Below are positions 35,077 to 44,736 of a stretch of 64,000 bases of DNA, piece by piece. The position numbers and the translations under genes are program-made. The first letter of the stretch is position 1. Every line of letters begins with the position of its first letter. The DNA lies in the NCBI GenBank assembly GCA_017533785.1, contig JAFWII010000004.1:1-64000 (forward strand), written 5' to 3'. The notes below the pieces were generated by a model, which saw nothing but the letters and a program-made list of their open reading frames with translations, had not been told where the DNA came from and made no database searches. Origin of the DNA: Erysipelotrichaceae bacterium (GTDB lineage: Bacteria; Bacillota_I; Bacilli_A; Erysipelotrichales; Erysipelotrichaceae).

Positions 35077-35103
35077 TCACTATAATGTGAAAATCTACAG
35101 TAT

Positions 35104-36060
35104 TTATGCGGATTTTTTGTCTTTTTCTACAATCTCCGCAAGCAGGTCTTTACGACAGTTTTCAACGTCTTCCTCGGTCAGGCCCTTTATCCCTGCCGCG
35201 CAGTCGTGACCTCCCCCATTGTATCTGCTTGCGATTTCGTTCACAATATAACCATTCTTCGAACGAAGCGATCCGTCATACAATTCTGTCTTGCTGTTGT
35301 ACGCAAGAACAGCCCAGATCTTGTAATCGATGACTTTTCCGAATTCGTCGATCATGATCTTGGCAGTATCGGAATCGATACCGATCTCCCCTATTGCTTC
35401 CTTATTCAGTTTTACGAAGCATAATCCGTCCTGATAGTCGAAATAGTTGCGGATCTTTGTACGCAAGGCAAATTCCTGCTGTGAGACGTCAAACATACGG
35501 ACACTCAGCTCATTCATATCCAGCCCGCAGTCGACGAGTTTTGCGGCGTTTTTGAGCGTGCTGGCGTCACAGTCCGAAGTACGGAAATTCAGCGTATCCG
35601 TAAGGATCCCGCTGTATAAGTATTCCGCGGCTTTTCTCGGCATGACAGTGCCTTTAAAATCCTCTCCCATGAGGATCTCGGCGATATACTCACATACAGA
35701 ACCGCGCTGCGGTTCACAATAGAGCAGTTCCTCGAACTTTTCGACGATCGGATGATGATCGATACGGATCACTCTTTTTGCTGTACGGAAACGTCTGTCG
35801 TCAACGCGTGCGCTGTTTGATGTATCGGTAATGATCGCCAGTGAGGAAGCGACAAATTCATCGTCCGCTTCATCCGTATACGGATAAGTGCTGAAATGCT
35901 CGAAACCGAGGGCGCGGACGTCTTTCTGCGGATAATTGCAGAGGATCCATTCTTTCAGACCGAGCTGGGAACCGGCGGCATCGCCGTCCGGATGAGTATG
36001 ACGGAATAAGGTGATCTTATCTGCTTCTTCGATGGCTTGTCTGATCGGCAGATATTTCAT
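35104..36060 (-). CDS. nrnA: DHH-DHHA1 phosphoesterase (NrnA-like)
   Basis: NrnA-type enzymes degrade nanoRNA and pAp, and some degrade pApA from c-di-AMP. The 318-residue protein has an N-terminal DHH domain with HTHPDGDAAGS (about 20-30), TDTSNSAR (about 88-95) and RIDHHP (about 110-115), and a C-terminal DHHA1 domain with YNGGGHDCAAG. All metal ligands are present. It follows ackA with 1 nt between stop and start, at the end of the smc-ftsY-ylxM-ackA unit. The preferred substrate is inferred from the family. Confidence 0.88.
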   Translation of the reverse strand: MKYLPIRQAIEEADKITLFRHTHPDGDAAGSQLGLKEWILCNYPQKDVRALGFEHFSTYPYTDEADDEFVASSLAIITDTSNSARVDDRRFRTAKRVIRIDHHPIVEKFEELLYCEPQRGSVCEYIAEILMGEDFKGTVMPRKAAEYLYSGILTDTLNFRTSDCDASTLKNAAKLVDCGLDMNELSVRMFDVSQQEFALRTKIRNYFDYQDGLCFVKLNKEAIGEIGIDSDTAKIMIDEFGKVIDYKIWAVLAYNSKTELYDGSLRSKNGYIVNEIASRYNGGGHDCAAGIKGLTEEDVENCRKDLLAEIVEKDKKSA

Positions 36061-36061
36061 A

Positions 36062-37258
36062 TTAGAGTCCCAGGATACGGACAGTATCTCTTGCGATCAT
36101 CAGCTCTTCGTTTGTCGGAATAACAAAGACTTCGACCTTGCTGTCAGGCAGAGAGATCTTCTTTTCGGCGGATCTGGTGACATTGTTGAGATCGTAGTCG
36201 ATCTTCAGGGATAAACCTTCTTCCAGATGCTTTAAGATCTCCTGACGGATATAGGTGTCGTTTTCGCCCAGACCTGCAGTAAAGACGATCGCATCGACAT
36301 GGCCAAGCTGCATCGCGTAGCCGCCGACAACGTTGATGACACGGTTGACATAAAGAGCCTGGGTGATCTTGGCCTGCTCGTTGCCGTTTTTCGCTGCTTC
36401 CGCAACGTCTCTGGCATCGGAGGAGATACCGGAAACACCCAGCATACCGGATTTCTTGTTGAGATAAGTATCCATATCATCCGGTGTGCAGCCGAGTTTC
36501 TTCATCATATAGAAGACGACGGTCGGGTCGATATCGCCGGATCTCGTGCCCATCATGATACCGCCTAAAGGTGTCAGACCCATGGAGGTATTGATGCACT
36601 TTCCGCCCTTGACAGCCGTAATGGACGCACCATTGCCTAAATGACAGGTAATGATGTTGAGATCCTTGACGTCCTTCTTCATCAGTTCAGCGGCACGGTT
36701 GGCAACATACTTATGACTGGTGCCGTGAGCGCCGTAACGGCGGATCTTGTAATCCTTATACCAGGAATACGGAACCGGGAACAGGAAGCTCTCCGGACCC
36801 ATCGTCTGATGGAATGCGGTATCGAAGACGAATACATGTTCAATATCCGGAAGCGCCTTCTTGAACGCGTAGTAGCAAACGAGATGGGCGTGGTTGTGCA
36901 GCGGAGCAAGCTCACAGAGCTCGTCGACCTTGGCAACGACATCGTCGTCGACTTTGACGGACTGATCGAAATACGCGCCGCCCTGGACGATACGGTGGCC
37001 GGCACCCTTGATCTCTTTAAGATCCTTGACGATACCGTATTTGACTAAGGCATCGAGCAGGATATCGACCGCTGCCTGATGATCCGGGAGCGGGAGCTTG
37101 GTGGAATGCTTTTCGTTGCCGATCTTGATGGTAAAGATCCCCTCTTCAAGACCGATCCTTTCGGCGTTGCCGGAAGTAAGCACGATCTCTTCCGGCATCT
37201 GGAATAACTGGAATTTCAGAGATGAACTGCCGGAGTTAATGGAAATAATTTTAGACAT
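36062..37258 (-). CDS. ackA: Acetate kinase
   Basis: AckA interconverts acetyl phosphate plus ADP with acetate plus ATP, the energy-yielding step of acetate fermentation. The 398-residue protein has INSGSSSLKFQLF (5-17), GHRIVQGG, FDTAFHQTM, ARRYGAHGTSH-like RRYGAHGTSHKYV, HLGNGAS and FTAGLGEND. The ATG at 37258 was chosen because GGAGGAG lies about 8 nt upstream; an upstream in-frame ATG gives only extra basic residues. Its start overlaps ylxM by 8 nt. No pta gene is nearby. Confidence 0.96.
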   Translation of the reverse strand: MSKIISINSGSSSLKFQLFQMPEEIVLTSGNAERIGLEEGIFTIKIGNEKHSTKLPLPDHQAAVDILLDALVKYGIVKDLKEIKGAGHRIVQGGAYFDQSVKVDDDVVAKVDELCELAPLHNHAHLVCYYAFKKALPDIEHVFVFDTAFHQTMGPESFLFPVPYSWYKDYKIRRYGAHGTSHKYVANRAAELMKKDVKDLNIITCHLGNGASITAVKGGKCINTSMGLTPLGGIMMGTRSGDIDPTVVFYMMKKLGCTPDDMDTYLNKKSGMLGVSGISSDARDVAEAAKNGNEQAKITQALYVNRVINVVGGYAMQLGHVDAIVFTAGLGENDTYIRQEILKHLEEGLSLKIDYDLNNVTRSAEKKISLPDSKVEVFVIPTNEELMIARDTVRILGL

Positions 37259-37583
37259 CTGTTTTCTCCTCCTCAATCTGATTTAACAGGAATGCATACT
37301 TTTTTGTTACCGGGTCATCGCATTCAGACATTTCCTGCAGGATCTTCCCGCGTTTCCTGTCTTTTTCGATCAGACCGAGTTTCTTTTCATAATCCAACAT
37401 CTGTTTGCTGCAGCGTGAGATCAGGTCTGAGACAGCGGCTTTGGATATACCGAAGTTCTCGGCGATCTCCTGCATGGAGTAGTCGTTTTCGTAATAGTCA
37501 CAGAGAATCTCCCGCTGGTGCGGCGTCAGCAAGACGCCGTAATAGCTGAACAATTCGTTTCCGTACAGGAAATCAATGCTCAT
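37251..37583 (-). CDS. ylxM: YlxM/p13-like DNA-binding protein
   Basis: YlxM is a small helix-turn-helix protein of Bacillota, encoded beside ftsY and ffh and thought to modulate the SRP system. The 110-residue protein shows the sigma-70 region 4-like HTH: LTPHQREILCDYYENDYSMQ followed by EIAENFGISKAAVSDLISRC. It overlaps ftsY by 11 nt at its start and ackA by 8 nt at its end. The neighbourhood agrees with the name; its exact function is unsettled in the family. Confidence 0.9.
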   Translation of the reverse strand: MSIDFLYGNELFSYYGVLLTPHQREILCDYYENDYSMQEIAENFGISKAAVSDLISRCSKQMLDYEKKLGLIEKDRKRGKILQEMSECDDPVTKKYAFLLNQIEEEKTDV

Positions 37584-38544
37584 TCTGGAAATCCTCGATA
37601 ATGCTGTAAAGATAAAGATCTACATCGAATTCCTTCAGGTCATCGAGTTTCTCGCCGAATCCGATGTATTTGACCGGCAGACCCAGTTCGCTCTTGATCG
37701 CGAGCACGATGCCGCCTTTCGCAGTGCCGTCCATCTTGGTCAGGATGATGCCGTCGATCTTGGCGGTATCATTGAACAGTTCTGCCTGTGAAATGCCATT
37801 CTGGCCTGTATTTGCGTCGATAACGAGCCATACGTTATGCGGAGCGCCGGGGATCTCTTTCCCGACTACGCGGTACATTTTTTCAAGTTCCGCCATCAGG
37901 TTCTTCTTGGTCTGCAGCCTGCCGGCAGTATCGCAGATCAGGATATCGATATCATTAGCTTTCGCATAGCGGCATGCCTCGACCAGAACAGAGCTGGGAT
38001 CTTCGTTGTCTTTTCCGGCAACGACCGGTACATCCAGTCTTTCGCCCCATTGTTTCAGCTGATCGATCGCGCCGGCACGGAAAGTATCCGCCGCTGCCAT
38101 AGCGACCTTTTTGCCTTCGTTCTGATAACGGCGCGCCAGTTTGGCACAGGTCGTCGTTTTGCCTGAACCGTTTACACCGATCATCAGGATCACAGTCGGA
38201 CCTTCTTCGGCATAGACTGTTTCCTTATTGTCTTCCCCGTAAACGCTGCGCATCGCTTCCGTCAGCAGATCCATCATCATATCCTTTGACCGGACGCGCC
38301 AGTAGTAGTCCGCGCGGTTGAGGAAATCATTGCAGATCTTTTCAGCTGTGTGGAAACCGATATCGCTGTCGATCAGGGCGACCATCAGTTCATCGATAAA
38401 CTCGTTTGCGTCGACTTTGCCTTCGGAAGAGATGTAACGCAGACGTCTTCCGAGATTAGCGTTGGTCTTGGAAAAACCGTTCAGGTATTCCTCACTGTCT
38501 TTGTTGCCGCTGAAGGCTTTTTTGATCGAATCCAGAAATCCCAT
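37573..38544 (-). CDS. ftsY: Signal recognition particle receptor FtsY
   Basis: FtsY is the membrane-associated SRP receptor GTPase. The 323-residue protein begins MGFLDSIKKAFSG, a short amphipathic membrane-targeting helix without the long acidic A domain of Escherichia coli. The NG domain follows with GVNGSGKTTTCAKLA (G1), AADTFRAGAIDQL, DTAGR and TKMDGTAKGG. GGAGAAGC lies about 6 nt upstream of the ATG at 38544, and the smc stop overlaps it by 1 nt. A longer upstream frame is out of the family pattern and was not used. Confidence 0.96.
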   Translation of the reverse strand: MGFLDSIKKAFSGNKDSEEYLNGFSKTNANLGRRLRYISSEGKVDANEFIDELMVALIDSDIGFHTAEKICNDFLNRADYYWRVRSKDMMMDLLTEAMRSVYGEDNKETVYAEEGPTVILMIGVNGSGKTTTCAKLARRYQNEGKKVAMAAADTFRAGAIDQLKQWGERLDVPVVAGKDNEDPSSVLVEACRYAKANDIDILICDTAGRLQTKKNLMAELEKMYRVVGKEIPGAPHNVWLVIDANTGQNGISQAELFNDTAKIDGIILTKMDGTAKGGIVLAIKSELGLPVKYIGFGEKLDDLKEFDVDLYLYSIIEDFQNEH

Positions 38545-41477
38545 TAAGCTTCTCCTTTCTCCGCCATACCGACAGCGTCGACCAGTCTGACTTTCATCAT
38601 CTGGGATACGCCGCGGTTCTGCATGGTGACACCATAGAGGACATCGCACTGTTCCATCGTTCCCGGACGGTGCGTGATGATGATGAACTGACTTTCGTCA
38701 GAGATATTCTTAACGTATTTTGCGAAACGCTCGACGTTCGCCTCATCCAGCGCAGCTTCGACTTCATCGAATACGATGAGCGGGACATGGCGCGTTTTCA
38801 GGATAGTGAACAGAACGCAGATCGCGATCAGTGTCTTTTCACCACCGGAGAACAGGCGGATGGATTTGACGGCTTTCCCCGGAGGCTGAACATCGATATC
38901 GATGCCGCTGTTCAGAACATCTTCCGGATCTTCAAGGATGAGCTTTGCCCTTCCGCCGCCGAACAGTGCGCTGAAAGTCGTCGGCAGTTCTTTGTTGATC
39001 TCATTGAAAGTCTCCATGAACTGGGACTTCATCGTCTCGTCCATCTCGGCGATCGCTTCTAAGATCTTATCCCGGGAAGCGAGCAGGTCGTCATAATTCT
39101 TTTTGATCGTTTCATAACGCTCATTAACCTGTTCGTATTCTTCCGGTGCGGACATATTGATATTGCCGAGATTTTTGATCTCTTCGCGCAGGGAGATGAC
39201 TTCTTCCTGGCTGCTGTCGTCGATCGTACTGCTGACGTTCGCCAGAGCGTATTCATAGGTCATCCGGTATTCGGAAGCCAGACGGTTGATATTCTCTTCC
39301 AGTTTGACAGAGACAGCCGCTTCCTTGGAGATGATGCCCTTGAGCGATTCGTTTGCGGTATCGAGCTGTCTTCTGGCAGAACGGATCTGCTGATCCTTTC
39401 GGTCGATGTCGTTGCAGAGCTTCATGCGCTCTTCCCTGCCGGATTTCAGCGTCATCGTCAGATCATCCTTATCTGCGTAAGCCTTGTTCAGGTCGGTGAT
39501 AATCGAATCGAAATAGCTCTGTTCTTCCTTTTCGGCATCCGGCTTTAAAACATCCAGATCGCTCTGCAGTTTTTCGTATTTGGCACGTTTGGTCTCGAGC
39601 AGCGGCTCAAGATGCGCCAGCGCGATACGTTTATCGGTGATCTGGCTCTCAAGCTGTTCCTTGTCCACGACCAGCGCATTGTAGTTCTTGATCGCAAGTT
39701 CATTGGCGGCAGTGGCAGAAACCAGCTGCTGGCGGATGCGTTCCAGTTCATTCTGAGCAGAGATGATCGAGGTTGCGTTCTTCGTGCGTCCGCCGGTCAT
39801 CGTACCGCCGCGGTGAACGACATCACCGTCAAGAGTCACGATATTAAAGGCATGGTTCAGCATTCTCGCCAGTTCGTTGGCGTTTTCGAGTTCGTCGCAT
39901 ACAAGCGTGCTTCCCAGCAAGGAAGTGCGGACTTTATCGTAGATGCGGTCACAGCGGACAAACTGATCCGCAGTACCCAGGAAGCCCTGAGCGTTGTTGC
40001 AGATCGTTTCCTGGTCATATGTCAGATAACGTTCTCTTAATACGGTCATCGGCAGGAAAGTCGCACGGCCGGAACTGTTGCGGCGAAGGAAGCCGATCGC
40101 GTTTCTGGCGGCCGCTTCGTCTCTGGTCACGATGTGATAGATCGATCCGGCCAGGGCGGCGGAGATCGCTTCTTCGTAGTCCTTTTCCGGATGCATCTCC
40201 TGACCGACGACACCAAGCACTCCCGGGAAGGAAGCACGGTTATCCATGATCGTCTTGACGCCCTGCTGGGCTCTGGAGGAGAAAGGATCCTTCAAAAGGT
40301 TTTCGAGAACGTTGGCACGGTTGCGCAGATTGATCGTATGACTGGTCGTTTCTTCGCGCTTGAAATTTGCATCCAGCATTTTGGATACGGTCTCATCGAG
40401 ATTCGCGTTCAGCAGATCGATCTCGGCATTCAGCTTCTCATAACGGTTCTGGCGGTCCTCATATTCGAGTTTTGCCTCGGTAACGAGTTCACGCAGGTGT
40501 TTGGCTTTTTCTTCCGTATTGCCGGTCTCCAGGGCGTATTTGCGCTTCTGGTCGATCTCGACTTTCCGGTTCTCCAGACGCTGGATATCGTTGATGGTCT
40601 TCATCAGCTGTTCCTGAAGGGCGTTGATCTGCATGTCATACTGACGCTGCTTGCTCTTCATTTCAAAGCTGTTGTTTTCATTGACTGAAATGGCAGTCTG
40701 CTGCATCGAGATATCCGTTTCAAGATCGAACTTGCTCTTGCGGATCTCTTCGCGGTCACTGTTCAGACTGGTGATGTTGTTGACCAGGACAGCGATCTCG
40801 ATCTCTTCCAAACGTTTCTTCTTTTCACGGTAGATCTCCGCTTTGGCAGCGGCGCGCTTTAACGGAGATACCTGTTTCTCAAGTTCAGCCATGATATAGG
40901 AGACCTGGTCAAGGTTTTCCTTTGTCCTTTCGAGCTTGTTGATGGATTCGTTCTTTTTCTTCTTGTATTTGGCAACGCCGGCCGCTTCCTCAAAGATCGC
41001 ACGGCGGTCATAAGGACGCGCTTCCGCAAAGGATGAGATGTTGCCCTGGGAGATCATGGACAGAGAGTCTTTACCGAGACCGGAGTCCAGGATCAGGTCG
41101 ATGACATCGCGCAGGCGGACGTTCTTGTGATTGATCAGGTATTCGGCATCCTGATCGGTATTGTAGATGCGGCGGGTGACTTCGATCTCTTCCAGATCGC
41201 TGTTCAGCGCGTGAGAGGAGTTGTCGAAAACAAGCGTAACTTCCGCCATATTTAAAGCTCTGCGGTTCTCAGCGCCGGCGAAGATCACGTCGGTCATTTT
41301 TTCACCGCGGAGCGATTTTATGCTCTGTTCTCCGAGGACCCAGCGGATCGCGTCGGATATATTTGATTTACCACAGCCATTCGGTCCGACGATGCCGGTC
41401 ATATTACTGTCGAAGTTGATCGTAATACGTTCGGCAAAGGACTTGAAGCCGTACATTTCAATTCTTTTCAGGAACAT
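38544..41477 (-). CDS. smc: Chromosome segregation protein SMC (short-armed)
   Basis: SMC with ScpAB forms bacterial condensin and organises the chromosome. The protein has Walker A GPNGCGKSN (about 32-40), an N-terminal coiled coil (about 165-385), a hinge (about 395-555) with TRDEAAARNAIGFL and GGTMTGG, a second coiled coil and a C-terminal head with signature LFSGGEKTLIAI and Walker B VFDEVEAALDEAN. At 977 residues it is some 200 shorter than the usual bacterial SMC of about 1180, and the loss lies in both arms. GGGAGG lies 5-10 nt upstream of the ATG. It starts the smc-ftsY-ylxM-ackA-nrnA unit; rnc is not upstream. Confidence 0.95.
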   Translation of the reverse strand: MFLKRIEMYGFKSFAERITINFDSNMTGIVGPNGCGKSNISDAIRWVLGEQSIKSLRGEKMTDVIFAGAENRRALNMAEVTLVFDNSSHALNSDLEEIEVTRRIYNTDQDAEYLINHKNVRLRDVIDLILDSGLGKDSLSMISQGNISSFAEARPYDRRAIFEEAAGVAKYKKKKNESINKLERTKENLDQVSYIMAELEKQVSPLKRAAAKAEIYREKKKRLEEIEIAVLVNNITSLNSDREEIRKSKFDLETDISMQQTAISVNENNSFEMKSKQRQYDMQINALQEQLMKTINDIQRLENRKVEIDQKRKYALETGNTEEKAKHLRELVTEAKLEYEDRQNRYEKLNAEIDLLNANLDETVSKMLDANFKREETTSHTINLRNRANVLENLLKDPFSSRAQQGVKTIMDNRASFPGVLGVVGQEMHPEKDYEEAISAALAGSIYHIVTRDEAAARNAIGFLRRNSSGRATFLPMTVLRERYLTYDQETICNNAQGFLGTADQFVRCDRIYDKVRTSLLGSTLVCDELENANELARMLNHAFNIVTLDGDVVHRGGTMTGGRTKNATSIISAQNELERIRQQLVSATAANELAIKNYNALVVDKEQLESQITDKRIALAHLEPLLETKRAKYEKLQSDLDVLKPDAEKEEQSYFDSIITDLNKAYADKDDLTMTLKSGREERMKLCNDIDRKDQQIRSARRQLDTANESLKGIISKEAAVSVKLEENINRLASEYRMTYEYALANVSSTIDDSSQEEVISLREEIKNLGNINMSAPEEYEQVNERYETIKKNYDDLLASRDKILEAIAEMDETMKSQFMETFNEINKELPTTFSALFGGGRAKLILEDPEDVLNSGIDIDVQPPGKAVKSIRLFSGGEKTLIAICVLFTILKTRHVPLIVFDEVEAALDEANVERFAKYVKNISDESQFIIITHRPGTMEQCDVLYGVTMQNRGVSQMMKVRLVDAVGMAEKGEA

Positions 41478-41496
41478 ACAAACCTCCCATCAAATT

Positions 41497-41502
41497 ATTA
41501 TA
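41497..41502 (-). promoter_or_regulatory. -10 hexamer of the smc operon
   Basis: TATAAT on the minus strand is followed after 6 nt by ATGGGAGG, so the mRNA should start at an AUG (41490) that runs straight into the Shine-Dalgarno. The real smc ATG is 13 nt further on and in another frame. Confidence 0.55.
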
Positions 41503-41516
41503 ACAGATACCGAGGT

Positions 41517-43568
41517 TCATTCTCTTTCGGTCTTTCTGATAAATGCAAATCCCACAGCGGATTCGATCCCGTGCTCTTTGTTTTCCAGGATCACATAACG
41601 GTTCTTACGTTTCAGGATATGGAATTCTTCACCGTTCTGGAACAGCTTCTCTCCGGACATGCAGGGATGATAACGCAGGTTCATCAGGTCCCTTCTGCCG
41701 GAACGGAAATAGTGCAGCTCTCCTTTTGCCGCCTCGATCATTTCGATCTCATTTGGTGCGAGCTCGCTGGAAAGAATGACGGCTTCGAAGCCGAGCGAGC
41801 GCAGTAGTTCATAAGCGGAGGAATTCGTGCAGTGAAGCGTATAGTAAGCGATCTTATGTTTCGCCGGAACGAGCAGCCCGCCGATCTCGCTGACTGTGAC
41901 ATTCTCGAACTGTTCGTATTCGGAGTTCGGATTGATGACCGGGAATAATAAATAGTCTGCTATACCCTTTTTCTCGGACAGGGTCACAGTCTGTTCGTCT
42001 CCCCTTCTGTCTGCCTCCAGAAGATCCTTTTTCAGATACTCAGCCGTTCTTCTCTGAATGCTGACCGGATACTCCTGCCGGTGCGCATGGACACGCTGTT
42101 CATCGAGTTCATTCAGCGCGCGGCGGCGCAGATCCTTCAGGGCAGAGACCGGCACGAAGATATTGTCATCCATCTCGCACTCAAGCTCTGCCAGATAATA
42201 CGGAGTGTCGCGCAGATGATCGACGGCTTTGCGTACGGATTCTTCCGTCATCGGCGCTTTTCTTGATTCCTCCACGATCTGATCAGAAACAACAGTCGCC
42301 TCATATCCGGCTGCCTTAACGGTCATCTCGCATTTTTCACCCTTGACCAGCCGGCAGCGCATGCCTAAAGGATAGCGTTTGAACTGTTTCAGATCGGAAA
42401 GCTCCTTTTCCAGCAGATAATCGGTGGTCTTTACACAGAGTTCGCCGTTCTTCACATGCTTGTCGTAATCCAGCAGGATCGTGTCGCCTTTATTGGCATG
42501 ATTGATCAGCCGGCGGTTAAGATCGTACAGCTTATTGACGATGAAACCGTCTTTCTGATTCACGAAACGGATACCGTCGAACTGCGAAAGATCTTCCTCG
42601 AGTTTTACGTAAACGAAGTTCTTCTTTCTTCCGCTTACTTTTCCAAGCGGAATGCCGCGGTGATTGGGCTGCGAGCTCTCATAAAGCGCATCGGCGCCTT
42701 TATCGTAAAAGTAGGCATCGGTATAGCCGCGGTTGAAAAGGACCATCATATTCTTAAGGGTCTTCTCATCCGGCTTGTATTCTCTGCCTTCGTAATAGGC
42801 ATCGATCGCTTCACGGTAAACATGGGTGATACAGGCGACATACGCCGGTTTTTTCATACGGCCTTCGATCTTCAGACAGCTGACGCCGGCCTCGATCAGG
42901 TCCGGAAGCGCATTGAGGCCATTAAGATCGTGCGTGCTCAGATAATAGGATTTTTCTTTGCTCTCATCTGCATACTGCATGCGGCAGCACTGGGCGCAGG
43001 TGCCCTTATTGCCGCTGCGCTTGAACATCGAAGAAGACATCAAACATTGACCGCTGTAGGATACGCAGAGCGCGCCGTGAATGAAAACTTCGATCTCGAT
43101 CCCCTGCTTGCAGAACTTGCGGATCAGATCCAGTGAGGATTCTCTGGCAACGACGGCTCTCTCAAAGCCGAGCAGCTTCGCCGTCTCGACACCGGCACAG
43201 TTATGAACATGCAGCTGGGTGGAAGCGTGCAGCGGGAAGTCCGGATAGTTTTCTTTCACATAGGCATACAGACCGAGGTCCTGCACCAGCAAGGCATCTA
43301 CACCGGTCTCATAGGCGTATTTTACTTCTGCTTTCGCGTTATTGAGTTCATATTCATTCAGCAGCGTATTCATCGTCATGTAGACTTTTACACCGTTGTA
43401 ATGTGCGTATTTCACGGCTTCTGCCAGCTCTTCGTGATCGAAGTTTCCGGCGAAAGCACGGGCGCCGAAATTCTTTCCGCCGAGATAGACGGCATCCGCG
43501 CCGTTGCATACAGCAGCCTTTAAAGCTTCAAAGTTTCCCGCAGGGGCAAGCAATTCAATTCTTTTCAT
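41517..43568 (-). CDS. U32 family protein with DUF3656 domain (RlhA-like)
   Basis: The 683-residue protein belongs to peptidase family U32, with APAGNFEALKAAVCNGADAVYLGG at the start and the cysteine cluster in GQCLMSSSMFKRSGNKGTCAQ CCR (about 176-200). The C-terminal half resembles the DUF3656 extension. In Escherichia coli such a protein, RlhA, is needed for hydroxylation of 23S rRNA C2501, so the protease label may be wrong. The ATG at 43568 matches the family start and has GGAG about 9 nt upstream; it lies 14 nt inside the sdaA end. No prephenate or iron-sulfur partner gene is adjacent. Confidence 0.87.
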   Translation of the reverse strand: MKRIELLAPAGNFEALKAAVCNGADAVYLGGKNFGARAFAGNFDHEELAEAVKYAHYNGVKVYMTMNTLLNEYELNNAKAEVKYAYETGVDALLVQDLGLYAYVKENYPDFPLHASTQLHVHNCAGVETAKLLGFERAVVARESSLDLIRKFCKQGIEIEVFIHGALCVSYSGQCLMSSSMFKRSGNKGTCAQCCRMQYADESKEKSYYLSTHDLNGLNALPDLIEAGVSCLKIEGRMKKPAYVACITHVYREAIDAYYEGREYKPDEKTLKNMMVLFNRGYTDAYFYDKGADALYESSQPNHRGIPLGKVSGRKKNFVYVKLEEDLSQFDGIRFVNQKDGFIVNKLYDLNRRLINHANKGDTILLDYDKHVKNGELCVKTTDYLLEKELSDLKQFKRYPLGMRCRLVKGEKCEMTVKAAGYEATVVSDQIVEESRKAPMTEESVRKAVDHLRDTPYYLAELECEMDDNIFVPVSALKDLRRRALNELDEQRVHAHRQEYPVSIQRRTAEYLKKDLLEADRRGDEQTVTLSEKKGIADYLLFPVINPNSEYEQFENVTVSEIGGLLVPAKHKIAYYTLHCTNSSAYELLRSLGFEAVILSSELAPNEIEMIEAAKGELHYFRSGRRDLMNLRYHPCMSGEKLFQNGEEFHILKRKNRYVILENKEHGIESAVGFAFIRKTERE

Positions 43569-44736
43569 TCTTAAACTCCAGTGCCAAGCCTCCAAGGCTC
43601 GTTTCTCTCAGTTCGACCGCCAGTTTCTTTCCGGTGTAATTCATCGAATCGACGACCATGTCAAAACTGACCAGGGAATGCTTATGCACAGCTGCCAGTG
43701 ATCTGGCAAGCTTGACCGCATCAAAAGCACGCAGTACGGCTATGCCGTTGCGTTCGATACAGGGAATGATGACGTAACCTTTTACCGGATCGCAGGTCAG
43801 TCCGAGATGATGCTCGATCCCGATCTCAGCTGCACGCTCGACTGTATCTAACGGCTGTCCTTCCAGCCAGGCGATCATGGCAGCACCCATGGCACAAGCT
43901 GTGCCGACTTCCGCCTGACAGCCGCCCATGGAACCGGCAATAGTGGCATTCTGTTTGATCAGATCGCCGAACACACCGCCGACAGCCATGGCTTCCAAAA
44001 CTCTTTCTTCCGGATAGCCTTTGTCTTTGATGTAGTAATAGGCGATCGAAGCGACGATCCCGGCGGATCCCAGAGTCGGTGCAGTCGTGATCTTATGTCC
44101 TGCCGCATTCTCCTCCCCTACTGCGTACGCATAAGCGATACAGCGGCCAAGATCGTCTTCCGCCTGTTTATAGAGTTCGGAAGCAGAACGACGGTAATTC
44201 AGTTCTTTATTCAGCAGACCGGAGGAAGAAAGCCCGCGGTCTACGCAGTCCAGCATGTTTTCAAGCGAACGCTTCAGGTCATCGTAGAGACCCGATTCGT
44301 AATGCAGCAGATACTGCGGCAGAGTCCATCCGTTATGTTTCAGACGCTTTTTGATATCTGCGAAAGAATCATCCGGATAGATGTCTTTTTCGTCGCCGGA
44401 ATCAAATTTGTCGATGCGGATGCTGCCGCCGCCTAAAGAGATCACCGACCACTGCGGGTATTCTTTTTCCGGCGTCATTCCGCGGATGAGCAGTTTCATT
44501 TCCGGATCTTCATAATCAAAAGCAACTTCTGTCTCAGCAGGCAGAAGCGTTTCCTTGATGATCTCATCGGTACGGTGGCCTTTCCCGGTCAGAGCCAGGG
44601 AACCGCAAAGCGTCACCTCATAACGGGTGCAGTCTGGATACTGATCTTTATAGAAGAACGCCGCGCGCTGCGGGGCGATCGTATGCGAACTGGAGGGACC
44701 GTAACCGATCCGGTAGATGTCTTTGATCGCTTTCAT
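43555..44736 (-). CDS. sdaA: L-serine dehydratase, iron-sulfur, single-chain
   Basis: This enzyme deaminates L-serine to pyruvate and ammonia through a [4Fe-4S] cluster. The 393-residue chain joins the beta domain (YGPSSSHTIAPQRAA near the start) to the alpha domain (TLGSAGIVASIAYYYI, GSMGGCQAEVGTACAMGAA and LTCDPVKGYVIIPCIERN, with the cluster cysteines). Many Bacillota use two separate subunits, so the fused form is worth noting. It overlaps holA by ATGA and the U32 gene by 14 nt. The neighbours do not suggest a serine-specific operon. Confidence 0.93.
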   Translation of the reverse strand: MKAIKDIYRIGYGPSSSHTIAPQRAAFFYKDQYPDCTRYEVTLCGSLALTGKGHRTDEIIKETLLPAETEVAFDYEDPEMKLLIRGMTPEKEYPQWSVISLGGGSIRIDKFDSGDEKDIYPDDSFADIKKRLKHNGWTLPQYLLHYESGLYDDLKRSLENMLDCVDRGLSSSGLLNKELNYRRSASELYKQAEDDLGRCIAYAYAVGEENAAGHKITTAPTLGSAGIVASIAYYYIKDKGYPEERVLEAMAVGGVFGDLIKQNATIAGSMGGCQAEVGTACAMGAAMIAWLEGQPLDTVERAAEIGIEHHLGLTCDPVKGYVIIPCIERNGIAVLRAFDAVKLARSLAAVHKHSLVSFDMVVDSMNYTGKKLAVELRETSLGGLALEFKNEKN

